A stretch of 64,000 nucleotides of DNA from Aliidongia sp035943795 (lineage in GTDB: Bacteria; Pseudomonadota; Alphaproteobacteria; ATCC43930; CGMCC-115725). The first letter of the stretch is position 1. Each line of letters opens with the position of its first letter. The notes beneath the pieces were generated by a model. The model worked only from the letters and a program-made list of their open reading frames with translations. It was not told the origin of the DNA and did no database searches. The DNA lies in assembly GCF_035943795.1 (NCBI RefSeq), contig NZ_DASZBY010000073.1, positions 67,276 to 131,275 of the forward strand. Reading direction: 5' to 3'. Shown in pieces: positions 16,982-25,861 of this stretch. Both the position numbers and the translations under genes were made by a program.

Positions 16982-17132
16982 GCGACTTTCGGGCGGTCGG
17001 CTCCAGCCGGCCGCCCGGCTTCCTTTCCCGGCGACCTCGTTCATCTGTCTGTGCTCGGAAACGCACATATAAATTTCGATTGCGAACATGCGTTTCGCGA
17101 CCTACTTGTTGAGAGTAAACAAGGGGGTTGCG

Positions 17133-18686
17133 ATGGGCGGGAATGAGCGGGTCGATCTGCTGATCGTCGGCGGCGGCATCAACGGCGCCGGCATCGCCCG
17201 TGACGCCGCCGGTCGCGGGCTCGGGGTCCTCCTGGTCGAACAGTCGGATCTGGCGAGCGCCACGTCGTCCGCCAGCACCAAGCTGATCCACGGCGGCCTG
17301 CGCTACCTCGAATATGGCGAGTTCCGTTTGGTGCGCGAAGCGTTGATCGAGCGCGAGCGGTTGCTGGGGCTGGCACCGCACATCATCTGGCCGCTCCGGT
17401 TCGTGCTGCCCCATCCGCCGGGCTTGCGGCCGGCCTGGATGATCCGGCTCGGCCTGTTCCTTTACGATCATCTGGGCGGGCGCCAACGCCTGCCGCGGTC
17501 CCATGCCGTCGACCTCACGCGCGATCCACGCGGTGCCGGCCTCGATCCCTCGATCACGCGCGGCTACGTCTATTCCGACTGTTGGGTCGAGGACGCCCGG
17601 CTGGTTGCGCTCAATGCGCGCGATGCGGCCGAGCATGGCGCCGAGATCCTGACCCGCACCCGGTTCCTGTCCGCCGAAAAGCAGGGCGACCATTGGCTCG
17701 CCACCATCGAGGATCGCATCGACGGCAGCCGGCGCCAGGTAGCGGCCTCGATCCTGGTCAATGCGGCCGGCCCCTGGGTCGGCGACGTGCTACGCCGGCG
17801 CCTGGGCGATCCGAACGGCAAGTCGCCACGCCTGGTCAAGGGCAGCCATATCGTCGTGCCGCGCCTGTTCGACGGCGAGCACGCCTACATCCTGCAGAAT
17901 CCCGACAAACGCATCGTGTTCGCCATCCCGTACGAGGGCGAGTTCACGCTGGTCGGTACGACCGACATCCCCTACGAGGCCGATCCGGCCCAGGTCGCGA
18001 TCGATGACGGCGAGACCGCGTATCTGACCGAGACGGTCAGCCGCTATTTCAGGAAGAAGGTCACGCCGGCCGATGTCGTCTGGAGCTATTCCGGAGTCCG
18101 GCCGCTCTATGACGACGCGGCCTCGAACGCGTCGGCGGTGACGCGCGACTATGTGCTGGATGTGGAAGGCGAGAAGGGCGGACCGGTGCTGCTGTCGATC
18201 TTCGGCGGCAAGATCACCACCTCGCGCCGACTGGCAGAGCATGCGCTGGAAAAGCTGGGGCCGTTCCTGCCGCGGCCGACCAGGCCCTGGACCGCGACCG
18301 CACCGCTGCCCGGCGGCGATCTGCCCGGCAGCGATTTCGAGGCGTTCCTGGCCGGCCTGATGCGCGCCAAGCCATGGCTGCCGGCGACGCTCGCCCGCCG
18401 CCTGGCCCGGGCCTACGGCAGCCGGGTCGATCGGATCCTGGGCGCAGCGCGGGATCTGGCCGACCTCGGCCGGGACTTCGGCGGTGGCCTGACCGAGGCC
18501 GAAGTGATCTATCTGCGCGACCAGGAATGGGCGCGCACGGCCGACGACGTGCTGTGGCGTCGGTCCAAGCTCGGCCTGCACGTGCCGGCCGGCACGCGCG
18601 CCGCGCTCGACGCGTTCCTCGGCGACGGTTCAGCCGGCGCGGATATGGGCCAGGAACGCGCTAACCTGGCTCTCAAGCTGGCTTGA
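17133..18686 (+). CDS. glpD: aerobic glycerol-3-phosphate dehydrogenase
   Basis: 517-residue FAD enzyme that oxidises sn-glycerol 3-phosphate to dihydroxyacetone phosphate at the inner membrane and passes electrons to quinone. The FAD fold LLIVGGGINGAGIARDAAGR is followed by SSASTKLIHGGLRYLE, a GlpD hallmark, and later GTTDIPY, SGVRPLYDD and FGGKITTSRRLAE. The C-terminal domain ends with the conserved QEWARTADDVLWRRSKLGLH. The ATG at 17133 follows an AAGGGGG ribosome site; the open frame begins earlier at 17088 without one. Its last 57 bases overlap the 3' end of the convergent chemoreceptor gene. Confidence 0.95.
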   Translation: MGGNERVDLLIVGGGINGAGIARDAAGRGLGVLLVEQSDLASATSSASTKLIHGGLRYLEYGEFRLVREALIERERLLGLAPHIIWPLRFVLPHPPGLRPAWMIRLGLFLYDHLGGRQRLPRSHAVDLTRDPRGAGLDPSITRGYVYSDCWVEDARLVALNARDAAEHGAEILTRTRFLSAEKQGDHWLATIEDRIDGSRRQVAASILVNAAGPWVGDVLRRRLGDPNGKSPRLVKGSHIVVPRLFDGEHAYILQNPDKRIVFAIPYEGEFTLVGTTDIPYEADPAQVAIDDGETAYLTETVSRYFRKKVTPADVVWSYSGVRPLYDDAASNASAVTRDYVLDVEGEKGGPVLLSIFGGKITTSRRLAEHALEKLGPFLPRPTRPWTATAPLPGGDLPGSDFEAFLAGLMRAKPWLPATLARRLARAYGSRVDRILGAARDLADLGRDFGGGLTEAEVIYLRDQEWARTADDVLWRRSKLGLHVPAGTRAALDAFLGDGSAGADMGQERANLALKLA

Positions 18687-20738
18687 CTGACGGGCGAGAG
18701 CGGCCGCGGCCTCCGCGACCGACGAGGCTTCGAGACCGGCTTCGGTCACCGCGCCGCTGACCTCGGTAATGGTCGCCGACACGGCTTCGGTCCCGCGGGC
18801 GGCCCCGTCGACGTTGCTGGCGATTTCGCGGGTCGTCGCTTCCTGCTCCTCGACGGCGGCCGCGATCGTCGTGGTGATCTCGTCGATCTTGGTGATCGTG
18901 CTGCCGACGCCGCGGATGGCCGCCACGGCCCGGCCGGTGGCGCTCTGGATGGCGCCGACATGGGCACCGATCTCGTCGGTCGCCTGCGCGGTCTGCTGGG
19001 CGAGCGCCTTGACCTCCGACGCGACCACGGCAAAACCCTTGCCGGCATCGCCTGCGCGCGCCGCCTCGATCGTGGCATTGAGCGCCAGCAGGTTGGTCTG
19101 GCTGGCGATCTGGTTGATGAGCGCCACCACCTCGCCGATCTTCTGGGCGGTCTCGGCCAGGCCGCGCATCTCGGTATTGCCGTGCTCAGCTTCCTCGACG
19201 GCGCTGCTGGTGGCGCGGGTCGCCTCCGACACTTGGCGCGCGATCTCGGCGACGGAGCTCGCCATCTCCTCGGTCGCGGCCGCTACGGCCGATACGCGCT
19301 CCGACGCGCGTGTCGCATCCGCCTCGACGTTGATCGCCCGGTCGCGGGCGACGGTCGTCCGGTCGGTGAGAGTGCCGGCGGCCTGGGTCATCTGGCCGGC
19401 TGACTGGGACACGGACGAGACGACGGCGCCGACCGTCTGCTCGAACTCATGGGCCAGCGCCATCAGCGCCGCACGGCGGTTCGCCTCGACGTCGTGGCGA
19501 TTCTGCTCCTGCTCGCGGCGCAATGTCTCGGTCTCGCCCAGCCCATCCTTGAACACCTGGACGGTGCGGGCCATTTCGCCGATTTCGTCGCGCCGGGCGA
19601 GGCCCGTCACCTCGCTGGCGAGATCGCCGCCGGCCAAGCGTGCCATGACCTCGCGCAGGCTTTCCAGCGGCCGGGTGATCTCGTTGCGGATGATCAGCCA
19701 GGCGAGCAGCAGGCCGATCGCCGAACCGCCGAACGCCAGCAGCATCAGCAGGCTGCGGTTGGTCGCATAGTCGCCCCTGGCCTTCGCCACCTCGGCCTGC
19801 ATCGCCTGGCTGGTCTCGTCGAGCCAGGATCGCGCCGCAGCCTCGGCCGCGTCGAGAGCTGCCTTGCCGCGTGTCGTGGCGATCGTCTGCGCCTTGCCAT
19901 CGCCGTTTTCACGGGTCAGGCGGCGAATTTCCTTGTCGACGGCCAGCCATTGGTCGAACCCGTCGTCGACCGTGTTCATCTGGTCCATCATCTCGGGCGG
20001 TGCCAGCTGCGAGCTGGTGAAGGAACGCAACTTGTCGCGCAAGTCGGAGATGTGGCCGGCCGCCGTATCCAGATCCTTTTCCAACTGATCGAGCCGCTTG
20101 TCGTCGATCTCGGCGATCGTATCCTTTTCCAGGCCATAGAAGTGGTTGAGCTCGGCCAGCAGGCGCAGGCCGGTACCGATCATGCGCTGGACCAGAACGT
20201 TGCGTTCGCTGTCCGCGAGCTTGGCTTCGGCGTCGACCATGATCGAAACCTGGCTTTCGACCTTTTGAAAGGCTTCGGCGCCCTTCGTGGTCGACAGCGT
20301 GAGGGCCCGGGACTTGGAATTGAGCTTGGCGAGGCCGCTCATCTCGTCGACGATCGCACCGTATTTGTCGGCCTGATCGAGGAAGTCCTTGAGCTTGGCC
20401 GATTGCGCCGCCCCCGGCAGCGCCTGGAGAGCGTCGCGCAAACTCGCGAAGTTGGTCTTCTCTGCGGCGACCTCGGCAATGGCGGCCGCCTTGCCGGCGT
20501 CGGTGCGCTCGATCACCAGATCGCGGGCGGCACGGGAGGTCTTGACCAGGCTCAGCACGGCGTTCTGCGCCAGCGCCATCTGGTGGACCGGGCCGGCAGT
20601 CAGCGATTCGAGGCGCGCGTTCTGGGCGGCCAACTGGCTCAGTGACAGGATGATCGCGGCAACGACCGTGGCGACCAACAGTCCAACCGCCGTTCCGAGC
20701 TTCGCGGAGAGACGCAAATTACTGAAAGCAGCAAACAT
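18630..20738 (-). CDS. methyl-accepting chemotaxis protein
   Basis: 702-residue transmembrane chemoreceptor. TM1 lies at about residues 15-37, followed by a periplasmic sensor region of about 300 mostly helical residues, TM2 (LLMLLAFGGSAIGLLLAWLI), a HAMP domain and a long signalling coiled coil. The highly conserved hairpin tip is present (IGEVVALINQIASQTNLLAL, then NATIEAARAGDAGKGFAVVA). There is no C-terminal CheB/CheR tethering pentapeptide. The helical periplasmic part resembles four-helix-bundle sensors, so the ligand is unknown. The ATG at 20738 has GGGAGGGA upstream and removes 22 non-conserved residues from the open frame. It overlaps glpD tail-to-tail by 57 bases. Confidence 0.93.
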   Translation of the reverse strand: MFAAFSNLRLSAKLGTAVGLLVATVVAAIILSLSQLAAQNARLESLTAGPVHQMALAQNAVLSLVKTSRAARDLVIERTDAGKAAAIAEVAAEKTNFASLRDALQALPGAAQSAKLKDFLDQADKYGAIVDEMSGLAKLNSKSRALTLSTTKGAEAFQKVESQVSIMVDAEAKLADSERNVLVQRMIGTGLRLLAELNHFYGLEKDTIAEIDDKRLDQLEKDLDTAAGHISDLRDKLRSFTSSQLAPPEMMDQMNTVDDGFDQWLAVDKEIRRLTRENGDGKAQTIATTRGKAALDAAEAAARSWLDETSQAMQAEVAKARGDYATNRSLLMLLAFGGSAIGLLLAWLIIRNEITRPLESLREVMARLAGGDLASEVTGLARRDEIGEMARTVQVFKDGLGETETLRREQEQNRHDVEANRRAALMALAHEFEQTVGAVVSSVSQSAGQMTQAAGTLTDRTTVARDRAINVEADATRASERVSAVAAATEEMASSVAEIARQVSEATRATSSAVEEAEHGNTEMRGLAETAQKIGEVVALINQIASQTNLLALNATIEAARAGDAGKGFAVVASEVKALAQQTAQATDEIGAHVGAIQSATGRAVAAIRGVGSTITKIDEITTTIAAAVEEQEATTREIASNVDGAARGTEAVSATITEVSGAVTEAGLEASSVAEAAAALARQSSQLESQVSAFLAHIRAG

Positions 20739-21048
20739 AAGGCGTCCCTCCCCGGGACTCGTTACAGGCCTGCCTGTCAAGTGGTCAGGCCAATTTGCAG
20801 TCATTTACGCATTTCGTCTCGATCTGGGCAAGGTGCCAGATCGGTTACGGATTCTTTGCGGCTTCCACGGCTGGCTCGACCGAGGTTAGTGTGTTGGCGC
20901 AGGCTCGAAACCGCCCGGACGGGGTATCGGTCCGGCATGCCGTTCCTAGAGGCAAGCACGCCCATCGACCATCCGACGTTTGTAATCAAGAGCCGCTAAC
21001 CCTGGCGGCCTGTTCAAGTTTCCTGTTCCTCTTGGGGGAGGTTTCACG
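20739..21048. other. 310-base intergenic region between divergent mcp and the polyamine transporter operon
   Basis: Short open frames here overlap each other and look like chance. The region should contain the two divergent promoters. The only clear element is a GGGGGAGG ribosome site just before 21049; I see no convincing operator or RNA structure. Confidence 0.5.
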
Positions 21049-22125
21049 ATGAAGATTTCTATCGGCAAGATGGCCACCGGTATTCTCCTGGGCACGCTCG
21101 CCACGGCGGCGGGTACGGCACAGGCGGCGGATACCCTGCGGCTCCTCACCTGGGCCGACTATGCGCCCAAAGAGGTTATCGAGCAGTTTACCAAGGAGAC
21201 CGGCATCACCGTCGAGGTGACGCTGTCGAACAACGAGGAAATGATCTCCAAGCTGCGTGCCACGGGCGGTGCCGGCTTCGATCTGGCGCAGCCGAGCCAG
21301 GACCGTATCCTGGGGCCGCAGCAGGATTTCCACATCTACAAGCCGCTCGATCTCGGCAAGGTTCAGGTCGCCGAATTCAAGCCCTCGATGCTCGAGGCGA
21401 CGAAGAAGAACACCACGGTCGCCGGCAAGGTCTACGGCCTGCCGGAAATCTGGGGTACCGACGGGCTGGTGGTGAATTCCAAGCTCGCGCCGCAGGTCAA
21501 GGACTATGGCGACCTCTGCACCGACGCAGTCGCCGGCAAGGTCAGCTATCGCCTGAAGCGGCCGGCCCTGATCGCCTTCGCCTTCGCGTCGGGCGCCGAT
21601 CCGTTCGCGGAATACGGCAACGCCAAGGCCTATCAGGCGCTGATGGAAAAGGTCGGCGCGACGCTCGCCGCCTGCAAGAAGGACGTGAAGTTCTACTGGG
21701 ACGGCAAGGATGCGCTGCTGAACGGCATTCGCGCGGGCGAAGTTGTCGCCGCGATGGCCTGGGATACGGGTGGCTGGAAGCTGAACGGAGAGAATCCGGA
21801 CATCAAGTTCGTGGCACCGAAGTCGGGCGCGCTCGGCTGGGTCGACACGTTCGCGATCCCGGCCAAGGGGCGCAACGATGCCGCCGCCTACAAGTGGATC
21901 AACTTCAACCTGCGCCCGGAGATCGCCGCCAAGGTCGCGGCCTCGGCCGGGAATTTCACGGCGTCGCAGGGTGCCGAAGACAAGATGGATCCGAAGCTGA
22001 AGGCGCAGTTCGCCGCCAGCTTCCCGGATGCCGACTTCAAGAACATCAAGTGGTATCCGGCCGTGCCGGCGGGGCTCGAGGCGATCGAGGGCAAAGTGCT
22101 CGATCGGTTGCAGGCGTCGAACTAA
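21049..22125 (+). CDS. polyamine-type ABC transporter substrate-binding protein (PotD/PotF-like)
   Basis: 358-residue periplasmic binding protein. A Sec signal peptide ends at AGTAQA near residue 26, and the mature protein starts ADTLRLLTWADYAPKEVIEQ, the typical PotD/PotF opening, followed by FTKETGITVEVTLSNNEEM. Mid-sequence GLPEIWGTDGLVVN and AMAWDTGGW fit family 1 polyamine-binding proteins that capture spermidine or putrescine; other small cationic or opine-like substrates are possible. It heads an operon with an ATPase and two permeases. A perfect hairpin separates it from the ATPase gene. Confidence 0.88.
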   Translation: MKISIGKMATGILLGTLATAAGTAQAADTLRLLTWADYAPKEVIEQFTKETGITVEVTLSNNEEMISKLRATGGAGFDLAQPSQDRILGPQQDFHIYKPLDLGKVQVAEFKPSMLEATKKNTTVAGKVYGLPEIWGTDGLVVNSKLAPQVKDYGDLCTDAVAGKVSYRLKRPALIAFAFASGADPFAEYGNAKAYQALMEKVGATLAACKKDVKFYWDGKDALLNGIRAGEVVAAMAWDTGGWKLNGENPDIKFVAPKSGALGWVDTFAIPAKGRNDAAAYKWINFNLRPEIAAKVAASAGNFTASQGAEDKMDPKLKAQFAASFPDADFKNIKWYPAVPAGLEAIEGKVLDRLQASN

Positions 22126-22140
22126 CGATCCAGAGGCGCC

Positions 22141-22166
22141 GGGTCCTGGGGTCGGCCCCAGGACCC
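22141..22166 (+). terminator. intra-operon hairpin after the binding-protein gene
   Basis: GGGTCCTGGGG (22141-22151) pairs exactly with 22156-22166 over a TCGG loop, in the 58-base gap between the binding-protein and ATPase genes. Such hairpins commonly stabilise the upstream mRNA or attenuate read-through so that the binding protein is made in excess. Confidence 0.65.
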
Positions 22167-22183
22167 GCTTTCGTCGGGCGAGC

Positions 22184-23269
22184 ATGAGCAAAGACCTGGA
22201 TGTCCAAGGCATCGTCAAGAGCTTCGGCGGTCCCGCCGCGGTCGATGGCGTCAGCTTTCACGTGCCCGAAGGCAGCTTCTTCTCGATCCTCGGGCCATCG
22301 GGCTGCGGGAAGACCACCCTGATGCGGATGATCGCCGGCTTCATCGAGCCGGACCAGGGCCGGATCACGGTCGCCGGCCAGTCGATCCTGGGCCTGCCAC
22401 CGAACCGCCGGCCGGTCAATATGGTGTTCCAGAATCTGGCGCTGTTCCCGATGATGAACGTCGCCGAAAACATCGCCTACGGGCTGAAGTGCCGGGGCGA
22501 GGACAAGGGTGCCATCGGGCCCAAGGTCGACCGTATCCTGGGCCGCGTCGGGCTTGCCGGTTTCGGCGACCGGCGCGTCGACCAATTGTCCGGCGGCCAG
22601 AAGCAGCGCGTCGCGATCGCCCGCTGCCTGGTGCTGGAGCCGGCACTGGTGCTGCTGGACGAGCCGCTGGGTGCGCTCGACCTCAAGCTGCGCGAGCATA
22701 TGAAGATCGAGCTGAAGCAGCTGCAGGGCGAATTCGGCACGACCTTCGCCTACATCACCCACGACCAGTCCGAAGCACTCGTCATGTCCGACCAGGTGGC
22801 CGTGATGGCGCGCGGCCGCTTCGAACAGGTCGGCAGCCCGCGCGATCTCTATTACCGGCCGGCTACCCCATTCGTCGCCGGCTTCGTCGGCCAGAGCGTT
22901 CGCTGGCACGGCAAGGTCGAGCAGCGCGATGCCGGCTGGGTCCTGCTGCGCACGGCCGAGGGCTTGCCGGTCGTGGCCGCCTGGGACGGCACCGGGACCG
23001 ACGCCCAGCTGTTCGTGCGGCCGGAGGCGATCCAGCTCGCCCGGACCGAGGCGGAGCTGGGCACGCTGGAAAACAAGTTCGAGGGCACCCTCAGCAGCCT
23101 GCTGTTCGACGGTGCCGCATCGAGCGTGCTGATCGCGGAGAATACCACGAACACCGAGGTGCGCGTGGCGCTGCCGCAGAGCGGGCCGATGCTGCAGCTG
23201 GTGGCGGGCGACACGGTCTGGTTCGGCTGGGCCGGCGAGGCCGGCGCCTGTTTCGCGGTCGATGCCTGA
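22184..23269 (+). CDS. polyamine-type ABC transporter ATPase (PotA/PotG-like)
   Basis: 361 residues. Walker A GPSGCGKTT lies near residue 37, the signature LSGGQKQRVAIARC follows, Walker B is LVLLDEPLGALD, and the H-loop is YITHDQSEA. A C-terminal TOBE-type regulatory domain of about 120 residues follows (LFVRPEAIQLA), as in PotA/PotG/FbpC ATPases. It energises import of the substrate delivered by the binding protein encoded upstream. Its stop overlaps the start of the first permease (TGATG), giving coupled translation. The ATG at 22184 matches the usual family start. Confidence 0.93.
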   Translation: MSKDLDVQGIVKSFGGPAAVDGVSFHVPEGSFFSILGPSGCGKTTLMRMIAGFIEPDQGRITVAGQSILGLPPNRRPVNMVFQNLALFPMMNVAENIAYGLKCRGEDKGAIGPKVDRILGRVGLAGFGDRRVDQLSGGQKQRVAIARCLVLEPALVLLDEPLGALDLKLREHMKIELKQLQGEFGTTFAYITHDQSEALVMSDQVAVMARGRFEQVGSPRDLYYRPATPFVAGFVGQSVRWHGKVEQRDAGWVLLRTAEGLPVVAAWDGTGTDAQLFVRPEAIQLARTEAELGTLENKFEGTLSSLLFDGAASSVLIAENTTNTEVRVALPQSGPMLQLVAGDTVWFGWAGEAGACFAVDA

Positions 23270-24132
23270 TGGGCCGCGCCGGACGGCTCTCCACGTTCCT
23301 GCTGTTCTGCCCGGCGCTGCTGTGGCTGGGCCTGCTGATCGTGGCCCCGCTCGTCGACATGGGCGCGCTGTCGGTCAGCGAGCGCGTCTCGTCCGACGAG
23401 TTCCGTTTCGGCTTCGCCAACTACGCGACCTTCTTCGAGGAGCCGGTCTATTGGCAGACCTTCGCCCGTACGGCCGGCTTCGCAATCATCGTGACGGCGG
23501 CGACCCTCGTCGTCGCGTTTCCGACCGCGCTCTATATTGCCAAGCAGGCGAAAGGCATGGGACGGGTGGCGTTGTTCACCTTGAGCCTGCTGCCGTTCTG
23601 GGTCAGCGAACTGGTGCGTACGCTCGGCTGGATGATCCTGCTGCGCGAAAGCGGGCTGATCTCGGGCCTGCTGCAGTGGCTGGGTCTCGCCCAGGGCCGG
23701 GTCGAACTGCTGTATAACGACGGCGCGATGCTGGTCGGCCTGGTGTATGGCGGCCTGCTGTTCATGCTGATCCCGCTGATCAATGCGCTCGACAGCCTCG
23801 ACGAACATCTGGTCGAGGCCGGGCTCGATCTCGGCGGTAGCCGCTGGACCGTGATGCGGCGGATCATCATCCCGCACGCCATGCCGGGCATCGTCGCCGG
23901 CTCGATCGTCGTCTTCATGCTGACCATCGGGAATTTCGCGACGGCCGTACTGTTGGGCGGCAAGAACAGCCTGTGGTTCACCCAGGCGATCTACGACCAG
24001 TTCATCACGCGCTTCGACTGGCCCCAGGGTGCGGCCTTCGGCTTCATGCTGCTGGGGCTGTCTTCGGTGCTGGTCTGGCTGGGCCTGAAGCTGACCGGGC
24101 AGAGCCTGACGCGGAGCCTGCAGCAGCCATGA
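23269..24132 (+). CDS. polyamine-type ABC transporter permease (PotB/PotH-like)
   Basis: 287 residues with six predicted membrane helices. The EAA loop contacting the ATPase reads EAGLDLGGSRWTVMRRIIIP. The start overlaps the last base of the ATPase stop codon, and it is followed after 10 bases by the second permease. It forms half of the inner-membrane channel for the presumed polyamine substrate. Confidence 0.92.
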   Translation: MGRAGRLSTFLLFCPALLWLGLLIVAPLVDMGALSVSERVSSDEFRFGFANYATFFEEPVYWQTFARTAGFAIIVTAATLVVAFPTALYIAKQAKGMGRVALFTLSLLPFWVSELVRTLGWMILLRESGLISGLLQWLGLAQGRVELLYNDGAMLVGLVYGGLLFMLIPLINALDSLDEHLVEAGLDLGGSRWTVMRRIIIPHAMPGIVAGSIVVFMLTIGNFATAVLLGGKNSLWFTQAIYDQFITRFDWPQGAAFGFMLLGLSSVLVWLGLKLTGQSLTRSLQQP

Positions 24133-24142
24133 ACCCGCAATC

Positions 24143-24985
24143 ATGAATCCCACTGGCCTGCGCCTCGTGCTCTGGCGGCTCTATGTCGCCCTGTTCTACG
24201 GCTTCCTGTTCGCGCCGCTGGTCGTCGTCGGCGTGTTCGCATTCAACGACAGCCTGTTCCCATCGCCGCCGTGGAAGGGCTTCACCCTCGACTGGTTCGT
24301 GGGCCATCCGTTCGGCAAATCCGGCGTGTTGACCGACCCCGACATGCTGGGTGCGGTGTTGACCAGCATCTGGGTCGCGATCCCGGTGGCCCTGCTTTCG
24401 GTCGGCGTCGGCACGGCCAACGCATTCCTGCTGGAGCGGCGGCGCTTCTGGGGCAAGGCCTTCCTGTCGGTCGCCATGCTGTGGCCGCTGGTCATTCCCG
24501 GCGTGATCCTGGGCATCTCGATCCTGGCCTTCGCCAGCCGGATCGCGAACGGTCTCGAGGACATGCTGGACACGGATCTCGATTTCATGCGGCCCGGCCT
24601 GCCGCTGGTCATCCTGGGCCAGGCCTCGTTCATCGTGTCGATCGCGACCCTCGTCGTCGGCGCGCGGCTGCGGAAGTTCGACCGCAGCCTTGAGGAAGCG
24701 GCGCTCGATCTGGGCGCCAGCGGCGGCCGGGTACTCCGGACGGTGCTGATGCCGTTCCTGCGCCCCGCGCTGATCGGCGCGTTCCTGATCGCGTTCCTGA
24801 TGTCGTTCGAGAACTTCAACACGACCCTGATGCTGGTCGGATCGGATTCGCCCCTGCCGATCTACATGTACGGCCAGATGCGCGAGGGAGCCACGCCGGC
24901 GATCAACGCCATCAGCCTGCTCCTGGTGCTGGCAACCGGCATCCTCGCCGGTGGCGCCGCGATCGCGTCCAACCGGCGACGCTGA
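24143..24985 (+). CDS. polyamine-type ABC transporter permease (PotC/PotI-like)
   Basis: 280 residues with six membrane helices and the N-terminal FNDSLFPSPPWKGFTLDWF segment typical of PotC/PotI (FN[DS]S...W.GF...W). The EAA loop reads EEAALDLGASGGRVLRTVLM. It completes the binding protein - ATPase - two permease set. An imperfect stem ending in CCGCTTTTT (about 24974-25003) overlaps its stop and may terminate the operon. Confidence 0.92.
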   Translation: MNPTGLRLVLWRLYVALFYGFLFAPLVVVGVFAFNDSLFPSPPWKGFTLDWFVGHPFGKSGVLTDPDMLGAVLTSIWVAIPVALLSVGVGTANAFLLERRRFWGKAFLSVAMLWPLVIPGVILGISILAFASRIANGLEDMLDTDLDFMRPGLPLVILGQASFIVSIATLVVGARLRKFDRSLEEAALDLGASGGRVLRTVLMPFLRPALIGAFLIAFLMSFENFNTTLMLVGSDSPLPIYMYGQMREGATPAINAISLLLVLATGILAGGAAIASNRRR

Positions 24986-25525
24986 CGGTCGCTGCCGCTT
25001 TTTCCCGAGTCGGACATCCGAACCGCGTGCGAACGCGTCCGAAAGGTTGAAAAACGGCACCGTCATTCGGGTTTCCCCGGTCGATCGACCAAGCCCGTCC
25101 GATCGCCGCCAGACTTGGATTCGGTCACACTGAGGCATTCTTGCTACGGTCGCCAGCGCGATGAAATATGCGATTCGCCGCCGATTGATTTCGGTTTCGC
25201 GCGGAGCGTACAACGGCGAAGAGCAGGCGGCTTTTCGTTCACATGCTCGCGCACTCCGCTACCTTCGACTGGGTGTCTAGTACGTGCGGCACGCTCGATA
25301 TTTACGGCTACGTAGTCGATCTGGGCATTTATCCTCAATCTTAAGAATTTATCGCAGTAGCGTGTGTCAAATTTCGGCGTATCCCTTGTGAAAGGTGATT
25401 GCCAAGTCTTGGCGACATGCTATTAGTGCTATCGTGAACAATGGGTGGATCGTTAGGCCGGCCGAACACCGGAACATCGATCATTCTCGCACTCAGAACA
25501 GTCTGTTGAAAGTCAGGAGATCTCC
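24986..25525. other. 540-base non-coding region upstream of the small secreted protein
   Basis: No open frame with a credible ribosome site is present; the 66-codon frame at 25115-25315 lacks coding character. The right half is less GC-rich and holds a promoter-like element with a palindrome at 25399-25426. The rest is unexplained and is long enough to encode a small RNA. Confidence 0.45.
25399..25426 (+). promoter_or_regulatory. candidate sigma-70 promoter with overlapping palindrome
   Basis: TTGCCA (25399-25404) and TATTAG (25421-25426) are separated by 16 bases. The perfect palindrome GCCAAGTCTTGGC (25401-25413) overlaps the -35 element and spacer, as expected for a repressor site. It lies about 100 bases upstream of the small secreted protein gene. 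The hexamers are only partial matches. Confidence 0.4.
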
Positions 25526-25693
25526 ATGAAGGCCCTCGTTTCCGCTCTCGCCCTGCTGTCGTTCGTCGGCGCCGCCACCGTTCCGGCCGTCGCGTTCGCC
25601 CAGGACGCGACCAGCAAGCCCGCGAAGAAGAAGCACACCGCCCACAAGACTGCCAAGAAGTCGTCGAAGAAGAAGGCCGCCACCCAGTCGTAA
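25526..25693 (+). CDS. small exported lysine-rich protein (55 aa)
   Basis: Encodes a clear Sec signal peptide, MKALVSALALLSFVGAATVP then AVAFA before QDA, and a mature part of about 30 residues that is almost entirely Lys, Ala, Thr, Ser and His (KPAKKKHTAHKTAKKSSKKK). AGGAGA lies five bases before the ATG, and a strong terminator follows the stop. It is a complete single-gene unit. Similar short exported Lys-rich proteins are common but uncharacterised in alphaproteobacteria; binding to anionic envelope polymers or DNA is conceivable. Confidence 0.75.
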   Translation: MKALVSALALLSFVGAATVPAVAFAQDATSKPAKKKHTAHKTAKKSSKKKAATQS

Positions 25694-25717
25694 TCGACGG
25701 GTCGGTTCTTCCGATCA

Positions 25718-25749
25718 AACCCCCGAGGCGACGGCCTCGGGGGTTTTTT
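25718..25749 (+). terminator. Rho-independent terminator after the small secreted protein
   Basis: A 12-bp perfect stem (25718-25729 with 25734-25745) with a GACG loop runs directly into a T-tract through 25749. It lies 24 bases after the stop codon. Confidence 0.93.
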
Positions 25750-25861
25750 ATTGCCTGCTCTCCAGGGCGGGGGCGAATTGCCCCGCAAGGAACGGATGGG
25801 TCCGACCGTCCACTGGTGCCACTCTGTTCCGAGGCTGAATTCAAGGCGGAGAGCAATCGGC

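Noticed and set aside
14189..17089. 966-codon open frame antisense to the large exported protein
   Set aside because: It is a GC-rich third-position shadow: composition is Arg/Gly/Val-rich with no family pattern, while the plus strand has a signal peptide and repeats.
17050..17132. Possible GlpR-type operator before glpD (GCGAA...TTCGC)
   Set aside because: Only a 5-bp inverted repeat with a 7-base gap; too weak to call.
20795..21052. 85-codon open frame upstream of the polyamine-binding protein
   Set aside because: It overlaps the next gene's start and the promoter region and shows no coding signature.
22489..23268. Extended N-terminus of the first polyamine permease
   Set aside because: It overlaps the ATPase gene in another frame and is Arg/Pro-rich; the permease begins at 23269 with its first membrane helix.
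25115..25315. 66-codon open frame in the 24986-25525 gap
   Set aside because: No ribosome site, no conserved or structural pattern, and Cys/Arg-rich composition like random frames.
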